Below are positions 56,315 through 64,000 of a stretch of DNA of 64,000 nucleotides, one piece after another. A program made the position numbers and the translations under genes. The notes beneath the pieces were generated by a model, which did no database searches, was not told the origin of the DNA, and saw only the letters and a program-made list of their open reading frames with translations. The stretch comes from Aulostomus chinensis (taxonomy: Eukaryota; Chordata; Actinopteri; Syngnathiformes; Aulostomidae). The stretch's first letter is position 1. Each line of letters opens with the position of its first letter. The stretch is taken from contig JBBMOA010000004.1 of NCBI GenBank assembly GCA_037954235.1, forward strand, positions 31,461,420 to 31,525,419, given 5' to 3'.

Positions 56315-56397
56315 CTGGAAGACACGACAGCTCAGACCTCCAGTTGCTGCTGAAACAACTGCTCATAGCCAAGGACCATGAAGCTACGTCGTGTTAC

Positions 56398-56483
56398 CTT
56401 GAAGTAGCGGTAGAAGAAGACAGCACATGACCCCAGGATCGGATGGTGGATGAACGCTCTGATGATGAAATCACTTAAAGGCA
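56398..56483 (-). CDS. SRCR/Ig receptor, transmembrane exon
   Basis: 86 nt between TTTTTCAG and GTAACA. It enters in phase 1 (G|TG gives Val) and leaves in phase 0. It encodes PLSDFIIRAFIHHPILGSCA followed by VFFYRYFK, a moderately hydrophobic segment ending in aromatic and basic residues, as expected for a type I membrane anchor with a stop-transfer. Two His and an Arg make it less hydrophobic than typical. Confidence 0.72.
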
Positions 56484-56579
56484 CTGAAAAACATTTAGAA
56501 TCATCACATTTGATCAATGACATCACCACTGACCACCACAGACATGTTGATGGTTGAAGGTTCTTGATGGAAGGCTGCA

Positions 56580-56740
56580 TGTTAAAGGAACACGCTAACT
56601 TTTAGGAGAAGTCTCTGATTGTCCATCATCCCCAGAGCCAGACTAGAAGATGGAGACCCTTCTCTAGGAGCTGAGACTCATGCTAGTTAGCTTAGCACAA
56701 TGAATGGTAGGAGGTGGGAAGTGTTAGCATAAAAGTCCCA
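56580..56740 (+). repeat. MITE-like dispersed repeat, copy A (intronic)
   Basis: Starts TTAAAGGAACACGCTAAC and contains GTTAGCTTAGCACAATGAAT and GGGAAGTGTTAGCA. Two inverted relatives are at 57307-57400 and 57630-57775. TTAAAGGAA...GTTAGCTTAGC repeats are common in fish (family not certain). Confidence 0.6.
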
Positions 56741-57245
56741 AACAGTCGTTGCCTGTGGAAGGAACTGAAAAAAAAACAAAATAGAAGTTTTAATATAAAC
56801 AGACAGAAAATGTTGTTATTTCATGTGTTTTCACATAAAACAGACACCCCCTATTTTTTGAATTTATTCCACCTGACCAGTAGGTGGAGCTCTGACGCTT
56901 ACGTGGGTTAGGCTGAGAGATTTTTCCCACAGGCCCAACGAAGCCTCAGAAATCAAACGGACTTGAGAAGACGTTCATCCATCGTTTCTCTCTTCATTGA
57001 TCCTCAGTCTTCATCCTGGGTATCACATGTAGCGTCCAGATACCCCTCAGTCTGGAGCCGCTACACCTGCATTCATATATCTGGGCTTGTGGATCACTTT
57101 TAACAGACATTCTAATTTTAGAATCAGACACGTAGCTGGGACTACTTTCCTGACTGGGAGCAGTGATTTGGCCACCAAAACCAAATGTTTGTTGGAGCAG
57201 GAGAGCGACTGCTGCTACTGATCATGGCCGACATTGGAAGAGAGG

Positions 57246-57282
57246 GTGAGGAGGAGGAGGAGGAGGAGGAGGAGGAGGAGGA
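57246..57282 (+). repeat. (GGA)n microsatellite
   Basis: About 12 GAG/GGA triplets, intronic. Confidence 0.95.
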
Positions 57283-57306
57283 CTGCAGGACAAACCAACA
57301 TCATGA

Positions 57307-57400
57307 TCCTGAGACAGTTGATGCTAACACTTCCCACTCACTACCATTCATTATGCTAAGCTAACTCATGGTCTGCTGGTCTCTGCTGGTCTCAGCTCCC
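57307..57400 (-). repeat. MITE-like dispersed repeat, copy B
   Basis: TGCTAACACTTCCCACTCAC and ATGCTAAGCTAACT: partial inverted copy of 56645-56735. Confidence 0.55.
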
Positions 57401-57629
57401 TCATGGACACACAGAACATGTAATTACAACATTCTTGGTTTGATTTCACCAACGTGTTGAACCTCATGCAGTTTCCTCTCTCTTTGTTTCCTGTTTGTTC
57501 AAACTGTCCAGTTCAAGTCTGGGGCCTCTTGCAACGAGATCATTTCCTGTCTGGTTCGTTCTGACACTGAGTTTGAAGTGGGACCTTCACGTGAGCAAAT
57601 GATAGGACGAACAAATGTTTCTGGAGAAA

Positions 57630-57775
57630 CTATTAACACTTGCTAACACTTCCCAACCGCTACGATTCAATGTGCTAAGCTAACTAGCGAGGGTCTCAGC
57701 TCCCTAGAGGAGAGTCTCTGTCTCCTTGTCTGGTTCTGGGGATGATGGACAAGAAGCATATTTCCCAGAAGGTTG
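57630..57775 (-). repeat. MITE-like dispersed repeat, copy C
   Basis: Near-complete inverted copy of 56600-56735, including GGTTCTGGGGATGATGGACA against TGTCCATCATCCCCAGAGCC. Confidence 0.6.
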
Positions 57776-58043
57776 GTGGATTCATTAACACAGACTATTT
57801 TTACACGTCCGCCATCGTTCCACTGTTATTCTGAAAATGACAACAGTCCAGATTTAATCAGGATTCTAGAAAGAGTTTATTCTGGGTGGGTTTTCAAAAC
57901 TGAGCATTTCTCAATGAAAACGTAGGACAGACCAATATTATTTAGGTTTGAGGCTTTTCTGTCATGAATGAACTTCAGGAGGAATTAAAACTGTAGAGTC
58001 TCACAGTGTGAGACACTTTAACTGGATGGGAGACAAACAAATG

Positions 58044-58108
58044 ACAAGTCAAGTCAGTTTTATCTATCTTGCACCAAATCACAACAAAAGTTATCTCATG
58101 ACACTTTA
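58044..58108 (-). repeat. Dispersed teleost repeat tail, inverted (intronic)
   Basis: GCACCAAATCACAACAAAAG then TTATCTCATGACACTTTACA: the reverse complement of 41721-41783. Confidence 0.6.
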
Positions 58109-58457
58109 CAGGTGTCTGCTTTCTGAATTGTACCAAGGTGCTTGTTTCCTTGGACTTATAGATTTCTTTTTTAACGGGGCATTTGAGTCCAAAGTTGTTC
58201 TTAAGGAGCCTGTTGGACTATCAAGAAAATGATCAATTTGACAGTGAACTTTAGCTCCGCCCTTCATCTCTCAGACTAGCCTAGCTAGTTAGAATTAGCT
58301 AGCTGGACTATTTTCCATAGTCATGTAAACAGCTTCATCAGAATGTTGTCATTTTCAGGCTAAAAACAAGAAGCAGGAGAACAGAGGAGTAGAAAGTGCA
58401 TGTAAATGTAGTCAGGGTCACATTCTTCTGTCTGACTCCAGCTGGTCCTGTTGTCAC

Positions 58458-58790
58458 CTGCTATGATGAGGTGGAGCTCCTGGCTCTCAGAGGAGAAGTG
58501 ATGGGGGAAAACATGGGACAGGTGATAAAGACATTTGTAGTTCCCTCGGTGGGTGTGGTCTGCTGCTGAGAACAGGAACTGGGCGGAGTGCTTGAGCGCT
58601 GGTAGGGTGTAGTTCTGTGCCGTGCTGGAGGTGGAGAAGATGAGCTGGAACAGGCCTCCTGGGTACTGTGGTTCAACAGAGCAACTGATGGTGAAGTTGG
58701 AGCCCCGGAGCAGCAGAGTCTCCTGCTGCCTCACCTTAGAGACGCCGTCAGTGAAGGCAGAGAAGGAGATGTTTGGCTGGACCAGCAAAT
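58458..58790 (-). CDS. SRCR/Ig receptor, Ig-like domain exon
   Basis: 333 nt, phase 1 at both ends, with CTCCACAG before and GTGACAAC after. It encodes an Ig-like fold: LLLRGSNFTISCSV (B-strand Cys), FQLIFSTS, FLFSAADHTHRGNYKCLYHL (F-strand Cys in a GxYxC context), then a G strand. Splicing to the exon at 56398 keeps frame (IIA|V). An Ig domain after SRCR domains is seen in several teleost CD163/M130-like predictions, from memory. Confidence 0.82.
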
Positions 58791-58881
58791 CTGTGGAGGG
58801 GGGAGCAGAAGAAAGGCTGAATCAGCAGATGTGCTGGTGTCATCGAGGAAGCAGCAGCTTGTTTGGAATGTCCAGTTTTAC

Positions 58882-59187
58882 CTGAGCACACCACCATCAG
58901 ACTGGTAGCACGATGAACTTCATCAGTCTCCACTACACACTCCCTCAGTCCAGATGCTGACTGGACACAAGAAGACCTGATCCACCACACAGGCCTGGAT
59001 CGCGAGTTCTGTCTTTTATTTGTTAAAGCAGCAGAGCCACAATTCATCCGTCTACACACTGCAGAGGCAGACTGGTGGAGCCATTCAGGACCCCCAGGGG
59101 CCGCTGGTCTCCACTCTCCCTGGTGTTTGATCTCCAGGGTCCCAGCACAGCGACTGGGCTCTCCCACCATCCTGACTCCATCAGGCT
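58882..59187 (-). CDS. SRCR/Ig receptor, SRCR exon 6 (6-Cys type)
   Basis: 306 nt, phase 1 to 1, GCTCAG before and GTAAAA after. Starts EPDGVRMVGEPSRCAGTLEI and ends LMVVCS. Six Cys are visible. The Cys expected after the first Trp and one near the end are absent, as in the exons at 59989 and 63245. SRCR domains are extracellular ligand-binding modules. Confidence 0.85.
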
Positions 59188-59256
59188 CTGAGCAGACACA
59201 GGAATCATGAGTGGTAGAAGCAAAGCAGTGGGATGAAGCAGATCTATGACCTTCAC

Positions 59257-59562
59257 CTGAGCAGACGAGGCCAACGCTTTTCCCAGGTAAGCAGGTCTTC
59301 CTCACTGAGCCAGACCTTCCACAGTTTAGCAGAGCAGATTCATCTCCACCACACTGGAACTTTGCTGCCATGACTGGGGTCTCCATGTCTGTATACGGGC
59401 CCCCGTGGAGGAGGGACGGAGCCCCACACCCCAACTCTCTACACACCACCTCTGCATCCTGCAGGCCAAAATCCTCCTCACACACAGAGGACCATGACTG
59501 GTTAGACTTCACCTCCAGTCTGCCTGAGCACAGACTGGACCCCCCCACCAGCCTGACAGACT
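59257..59562 (-). CDS. SRCR/Ig receptor, SRCR exon 5 (8-Cys type)
   Basis: 306 nt, phase 1 to 1, acceptor CTCCACAG, donor GTGAAGG. Encodes SVRLVGGSSLCSGRLEV, WSSVCEEDFGLQDAEVVCRE, LLNCGRSGS and SVGLVCS, a textbook group B SRCR domain with eight Cys. It is more divergent from the other 8-Cys exons than they are from each other. Confidence 0.9.
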
Positions 59563-59713
59563 CTGTGGAGACATCAGGAAATCATCATTCTAATATTCAC
59601 CCATTTTTCTCAGCTACTAATCCTGCTTAAACTCATCGGCAAAAACAAGAACCATGAAACTTCCCTTCCTGACTCACCTTCCTCTTGTTATTGCTTGATG
59701 AGGCTGAACCCCC

Positions 59714-59716
<3 letters not shown>

Positions 59717-59790
<74 letters not shown>
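59717..59790 (+). repeat. (CA)n microsatellite in an intron
   Basis: About 37 uninterrupted CA repeats. Confidence 0.97.
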
Positions 59791-59792
<2 letters not shown>

Positions 59793-59988
59793 GTATTTGA
59801 GACAACTTGGTCTCTCTGCTTAAAGTGAAACATCTGGATTCCGTATTTCACATCATCAACATGACCCTCATCAAATTCAGGATCTCATCATTGTCAGAAT
59901 AACAGAGGAATATTTGTGTTCATGTAAACAGCCAAAGACAACTTGTCCTGGATCTCAGTCACATGACTGTTAGTGTCAATAATGTTAC

Positions 59989-60288
59989 CTGAGCAGGTGA
60001 TTTCCTGGATGGTGGAACCAGAAGAGTTCCGTGATCTCACACACTCCTTCAGTGTTGATGTAGACTGAACACACTCAGAGTTGATGAACCACATGAGTCG
60101 TTCTGAGGACTCGTCTCTCTGCTGTGTTGAGACAGCAGAACCACAGTCCAGCCGTCTACATATCACAGCTGTTTCCTTCAGGGTCCAGGACCGGCCTGTC
60201 TCTGCTGCTCTCCACTCTCCCAGGTGTTTCACCTCCAGTCTACCAGCACAGTGGTTTGCTCCTCCCACCAACCTGACATCATCAGCAT
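59989..60288 (-). CDS. SRCR/Ig receptor, SRCR exon 4 (6-Cys type)
   Basis: 300 nt, phase 1 to 1, TCTGCTCAG before and GTAACATT after. Encodes DADDVRLVGGANHCAGRLEV ... ITCS with six Cys. Nearly identical to the exon at 63245. Confidence 0.87.
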
Positions 60289-60362
60289 CTGAGCAGAGAC
60301 AAGAGCATCATTAATACATGAATATGCAACAGGACGGAGGAGGACCTGAACCAAAGCTCCAC

Positions 60363-60664
60363 CTGAGCAGATGAGTCCAACTGATTTGCCAGGTGAGCAG
60401 GTGTTTCCAGACCCTGAGCGTCCACAGTCCAGGAGGGAAGATTCATGGCCCTCACACTGGAACGCCTGAGTCCAGAATGGAGACTCTGCTGGTCCAAAAA
60501 GTCCCCCCTCCAAGACTGAAGGTGTCCCACATCTCAGCTCTCCACACAGCACCTCTGCATCCTGCATGTCAAAGTCCTCTTCACACACGAGGACCACAGC
60601 TGGTTAGATTTCTCCTCCAGTCTGCCAGAGCAAAGGTCCGACCCGTCCACCAGCCTGACAGACT
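60363..60664 (-). pseudogene. SRCR exon 3 (8-Cys type), frameshifted
   Basis: 302 nt between a TTTTTCAG acceptor and a GTGGAG donor, where its duplicate (63619-63921) has 303. One base is missing between 60588 and 60589 (TCACACACGAGG against TCACACACTGAGG). Translation from the acceptor goes out of frame after LWSS and reaches a TGA at 60534-60536. The splice sites are intact and the exon is otherwise symmetrical in phase. Either the exon is skipped, the gene copy is dead, or this is a sequencing error. Confidence 0.8.
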
Positions 60665-60830
60665 CTGAAAAAGACAACAAGAGGCAGATTCATGATGAGA
60701 ATGAATTCATGTCAACATGAACTCACCTGTTCATGCCTCTGACATGTTAACTAGCAAACCCTGGAAATGAGACAGGAAGACACAGATTTCCAAGGAATTT
60801 ATCCTCCTTGAAATAATTCATGTGATCCAA

Positions 60831-61792
60831 CAGGGCCGGTTCTAGACAGTCACATATAAGGGGGCAGATAGAAATGTGAAGGGGGCAAAGGGTGGCAACA
60901 CATGTGGGAAAATGGTGTGGTGGCGGTGTTGGGGCGGGGGGGGGGGTAGGTGGTTCTCTGGATAACTGATATTATCATGTAGTTTGATTGCTCTTTATCA
61001 GACCTTTACCCTAAGACCGGTCCGACTTGGTCCAACTTGTCCCACCTGAAGGCTAAGCTTCTGCTGGTGTAACTCTTCAGGTCACTGAGGCCCACAAACC
61101 CCCTGACCCTTTTGAGGTGGCAATACCTCGGGGCAAAATTTAAAAAAAGAAAACAAAAACAAAAACAAAAAACAAAAAAACATTTCTTAGGATGACAACA
61201 ACTAAATCTTGACATCTACCTTCATTGGATGGCCTGTATCAAATATATTCAAACCCAACAATAACACTTATCATGATTGCCAATGTCAACAAAACAAAAA
61301 GGGTAGGCCAGGTTATTAAAGAAAAATCCCTTCACCAAGTCTTGAAAAACAAAACCAATCAATAGAAAATAACTAAATAAATAAAATAAAGAATAAAATA
61401 AAACATCCATCCAGATCTCGACAACCAACAACATTGAAGGTCTTTGTTGGCTCCATGAAGCAGACCAGCTCACTGTGGTGCTTGTGGGATCCAGAAAGAA
61501 ACACTTCTCTTACAGAGTCAAACAGTGAGAAGAAAAACGGGCTGGTCCTCAGTTGACTCTACAAATACAGATGTGCGTGCAGCTGAGTGACAGGGAGATG
61601 AGAGGAAGCTGAGACTGTATCACACACCTTTTTTTGCATTTTTTCCGCGACTGCAGATAATTTTGTCAACTCATAATATATCAATCTTGTCTGTATATCA
61701 AAATGTGTTTTTTTTTTTACTTCTAAAATTTTGATTTGAGGGGGCAGGACATTTGTTTGAGACAGATCTTGCTTCCCCATAGAGCCGCCCTG
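60831..61792. mobile_element. hAT-like nonautonomous DNA transposon (candidate)
   Basis: The ends CAGGGCCGGTTCTAG and (inverted) CAGGGCGGCTCTATGG are imperfect terminal inverted repeats with the CAGGG start typical of hAT elements. The inside is non-coding and includes a GGGGGCAAAGGGTGG segment and A-rich DNA. A clean 8-bp target duplication is not seen (TGATCCAA against TTGATCTT), so the call is tentative. Confidence 0.55.
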
Positions 61793-61895
61793 TTGATCTT
61801 ATATCATCTAATATCCCACGTGTCAATCAGAGAACACAACTGGAATCTCTGGTTTTCATCACCTTCTGGACCCTTGCAAAATTGAGCACTGGTTA

Positions 61896-62334
61896 TGTCA
61901 CGATCCCTATCTCGTGCTTCCTGTTTTATTTTGTAGTCATGTCCTGTCTTCCTGACCTCCCTCCTGTGATTACCTCATGTGTCTCACCTGGTTGATTGCA
62001 CCACCTGTGTCTTGTTTCCCCTCTCGTATTTAAACCGTGTGTTTTCCCCTGTTAGGTTGTTGGGTCATTGTTGTTGTTGTTGATGATGTCGCTGTCGTCG
62101 CTGATTGTCCTGTCTTGTATACTGTCAAGTTCATCAGTCACCGGTCAAGCCTCCAGCCTCACGTCCTGTCTCCGCCCTCACACCACGTCTCCGCCCTCAC
62201 GCCACGTCTCAAGCCTTCGCCCTCACGCCACGTCCAGCCCCCAGTCACCCAGCTTCAATAAACCTCTTTTGTGCACCTCCCAAAATTGTCTGCATTTGGG
62301 TCTCCCACACAATCCTCAACCCTCAACCCTAACA
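61896..62334 (+). mobile_element. Probable solo LTR
   Basis: 439 bp starting TGTCACGATCCCT and ending CCTAACA (TG...CA ends). It has CGTATTTAAACCGTG as a possible TATA region and CAATAAACC as a poly(A) signal in the second half. The flanks GGTTA and TGTTA match in 4 of 5 bases, fitting a decayed target duplication. No internal retroelement region is present. GC-rich direct repeats (GCCCTCACGCCACGTC) lie at 62170-62235. Confidence 0.55.
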
Positions 62335-62367
62335 TGTTACCAAAAGGAAAGAAAATTGCCTTGTGAT

Positions 62368-62420
62368 TGGAAGGTTGCTGGTTCAATCCTCAGGATTTGC
62401 AGGAAGAAGCAGTGTAAATG
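62368..62420 (+). repeat. SINE-like head fragment (tRNA-type B box)
   Basis: ATTGGAAGGTTGCTGG followed by TTCAATCCTCAGG has a box B-like GGTTCAATCC, as in tRNA-derived fish repeats. No cloverleaf can be drawn. Confidence 0.4.
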
Positions 62421-62944
62421 ACTCTAATGTCGGTCCATTTCTGAGGGAAAATTTCCCGTGGGCTTTTATTTTGTTAAGGCAATTCTCAGGAGTTGAGGCT
62501 TTTATATTGAAGAGCATCCAGTTAAGTTCCTGCACATCTGGCAGGCAGCATTTTGAAGCTCCTGGCTGGAACTGGAACAAGGAACTCTGTGTTTCATTTG
62601 TTTGATGTCAATTTATGGGAATCAGTGAACTTGATTGAGTGTTGAGATGAAGGCTATGCTAACAGGAGCTTCTCTCACAACTGTTTCTCAGTCTTGTTAG
62701 CTTCTCTACCTCACCACATGAGCACACTATGGGTGAACATGACTAATTTTTGTGGTTCGTTGTTGTGAAGATTGTTTATGTTGCAGATCTGACGTTTAAA
62801 AAAAGAGCTAATTTCATTTATCTGTCTTTTAGCACTTGAGGGTTTTTCCTGAAGAAAAGGATGAAACAGACAGTAAATTATGTTAAAATCCTGCTGAGTG
62901 CTGAACAGATTAAAAAGCTACTGGAAACATCAGTGCACTTCACC

Positions 62945-63135
62945 TTTGTCTCACCAGGATTGAGCTACAAGCAGCACTGCTGCCTCCCTCATGAAAACCA
63001 CTGAGGTGCCCTTGAGCAAGGCCCTCAGTAGATGAACTGAGCAGCTTGATTTGGTTTTTGTGAACATTATCAGAGTGATGCTGCAAATGTGAGTCACTCA
63101 GGGAGTTTCTTCTGGTTAAATAAAGGTTAAAAATG
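62945..63135 (+). repeat. SINE/MITE-like dispersed repeat body
   Basis: CACTGCTGCCTCCCTC, GAGGTGCCCTTGAGCAAGGC and a GTTAAATAAAGGTTAAAAAT end. The 'GGTGCCCTTGAGCAAGGC' phrase marks a very common teleost repeat (established, family not certain). It abuts the second copy of the segmental duplication. Confidence 0.6.
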
Positions 63136-63244
63136 GGATATCATCATTGTCAGAATAATAGAAGAATATTTGTGTTCATGTAAACAGCCAAAGTCAACTT
63201 GTCCTGGATCTCAGTCACATGACTGTTAGTGTCAATAATGTTAC

Positions 63245-63544
63245 CTGAGCAGGTCATTTCCAGGATGGAGGAACCAGAAGAGTTCCATGATCTCACACAC
63301 TCCTTCAGTGTTGATGTAGACTGAACACACTCAGAGTCGATGAACCACATGAGTCGTTCTGAGGACTCGTCTCTCTGCTGTGTTGAGACAGCAGAACCAC
63401 AGTCCAGCCGTCTACATATCACAGCTGTTTCCTTCAGGGTCCAGGACCAGTCTGTCTCTGCTGCTCTCCACTCTCCCAGGTGTTTCACCTCCAGTCTACC
63501 AGCACAGTGGTTTGCTCCTCCCACCAACCTGACATCATCAGCAT
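63245..63544 (-). CDS. SRCR/Ig receptor, SRCR exon 2 (6-Cys type)
   Basis: 300 nt, phase 1 to 1. It differs from the 59989 exon at few residues (for example ETDWSW for ETGRSW, MWFIDSE for MWFINSE). Splice sites are conserved. Confidence 0.87.
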
Positions 63545-63618
63545 CTGAGCAGAGACAAGAGCATCATTAATACATGAATATGCAACAGGACGGAAGTGGA
63601 CCTGAACCAAAGCTCCAC

Positions 63619-63921
63619 CTGAGCAGATGAGTCCAACTGATTTGCCAGGTGAGCAGGTGTTTCCAGACCCTGAGCGTCCACAGTCCAGGAGGGAAGATTC
63701 ATGGCCCTCACACTGGAACACCTCAGTCCAGAATGGAGACTCTGCTGGTCCAAAAAGTCCCCCCTCCAGGACTGAAGGTGTCCCACATCTGAGCTCTCCA
63801 CACAGCACCTCTGCATCCTGCATGTCAAAGTCCTCTTCACACACTGAGGACCACAGCTGGTTAGATTTCACCTCCAGTCTTCCAGAACAAAGGTCCGACC
63901 CGTCCACCAGCCTGACAGACT
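63619..63921 (-). CDS. SRCR/Ig receptor, SRCR exon 1 seen here (8-Cys type)
   Basis: 303 nt with an open frame: SVRLVDGSDLCSGRLEV, WSSVCEEDFDMQDAEVLCGE, LLDCGRSGSGNTC, SVGLICSG. A complete group B SRCR domain. The gene's 5' end, signal peptide and any further SRCR exons lie beyond the window. Confidence 0.9.
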
Positions 63922-64000
63922 CTGAAAAAGACAACAAGAGGCAGATTCATGATGAGAATGAATTCATGTCAACATGAACTCACCTGTTCATGCCTCTGAC

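Larger units (their letters stand above)
59882..60760. repeat. Segmental duplication, copy 1
   Basis: Matches 63138-64000 (window end) at an offset of 3,256 bp, including introns and exons. I estimate a few percent divergence by eye. It carries one 8-Cys and one 6-Cys SRCR exon. Confidence 0.92.
63138..64000. repeat. Segmental duplication, copy 2 (continues past the window)
   Basis: Partner of 59882-60760. It begins right after the SINE-like repeat and has not ended at the window edge. Confidence 0.92.

Noticed and set aside
59633..59851. Minus-strand frame with a VCVCVC run
   Set aside because: Translation of a CA microsatellite.
63540..63618. Possible small exon between the two SRCR exons of a module
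   Set aside because: Only intron sequence with good flanking splice sites; no in-frame conserved coding segment beyond the exon ends.

Overview
The window looks like nuclear DNA of a teleost fish, probably a percomorph (inference). It has vertebrate-type 5S rRNA and tRNA genes, a Tx1-type LINE inserted in 5S genes, interspersed repeats of a kind common in teleosts, and intron-split SRCR/Ig immune-receptor exons. No bacterial or organellar genes are seen.

Layout. (1) Positions 1-1381 are the 3' end of a non-LTR retrotransposon. (2) Positions 1382-34788 are a head-to-tail 5S rDNA array, all on the + strand. It holds 77 complete 119-nt positions (one with a 10-nt deletion) at a mean spacing of about 428 bp, plus a truncated gene at each edge. 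Only 7 of the 77 are identical to the canonical sequence. About half carry A54T in box A and 56 carry G87A in box C. The array is built from two spacer types and from nested higher-order duplications of 859, 1,710, 2,567, 3,000 and 3,424 bp. (3) Positions 34789-41004 are a complete, apparently intact copy of the same LINE, with ORF1 (zinc-knuckle Gag-like) and ORF2 (APE endonuclease, reverse transcriptase, C-terminal CCHC). It sits at nucleotides 22-28 of a 5S gene, the same nucleotide used by the left copy, with a 7-bp target duplication. (4) Positions 41005-41260 are the rest of the split 5S gene and part of a spacer, where the array ends.

(5) Positions 41260-56190 are gene-poor. They contain a loose tRNA cluster (Lys-UUU, Phe-GAA, Ser-AGA, Ser-GCU and His-GUG, plus degenerate Arg-ACG and Lys-CUU), dispersed repeats, a microsatellite, a 22-bp minisatellite, a segmental duplication and two large inverted repeats. 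One inverted repeat carries an L2-type reverse-transcriptase relic. (6) Positions 56192-64000, on the minus strand, are the 3' part of a transmembrane receptor gene. Six SRCR exons alternate between 8-Cys and 6-Cys types, followed by an Ig-like exon, a membrane-spanning exon and a short cytoplasmic tail. The splice phases agree at every junction. A two-exon module has been duplicated recently (offset about 3,256 bp), and one copy has a 1-bp frameshift. The intron between the modules holds a hAT-like element, a probable solo LTR and SINE-like fragments.

The strongest biological theme is the relation between the 5S array and its site-specific LINE. The element marks both array edges, leaves the internal Pol III promoter intact downstream of the insertion, and one array unit has a small deletion starting inside the element's target site. 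I do not see a wholly new system. 5S-targeting Tx1-clade LINEs (Mutsu-type) are known in fish, and the details listed as findings are what may be new. Because the array is so repetitive, collapse or misassembly is possible.
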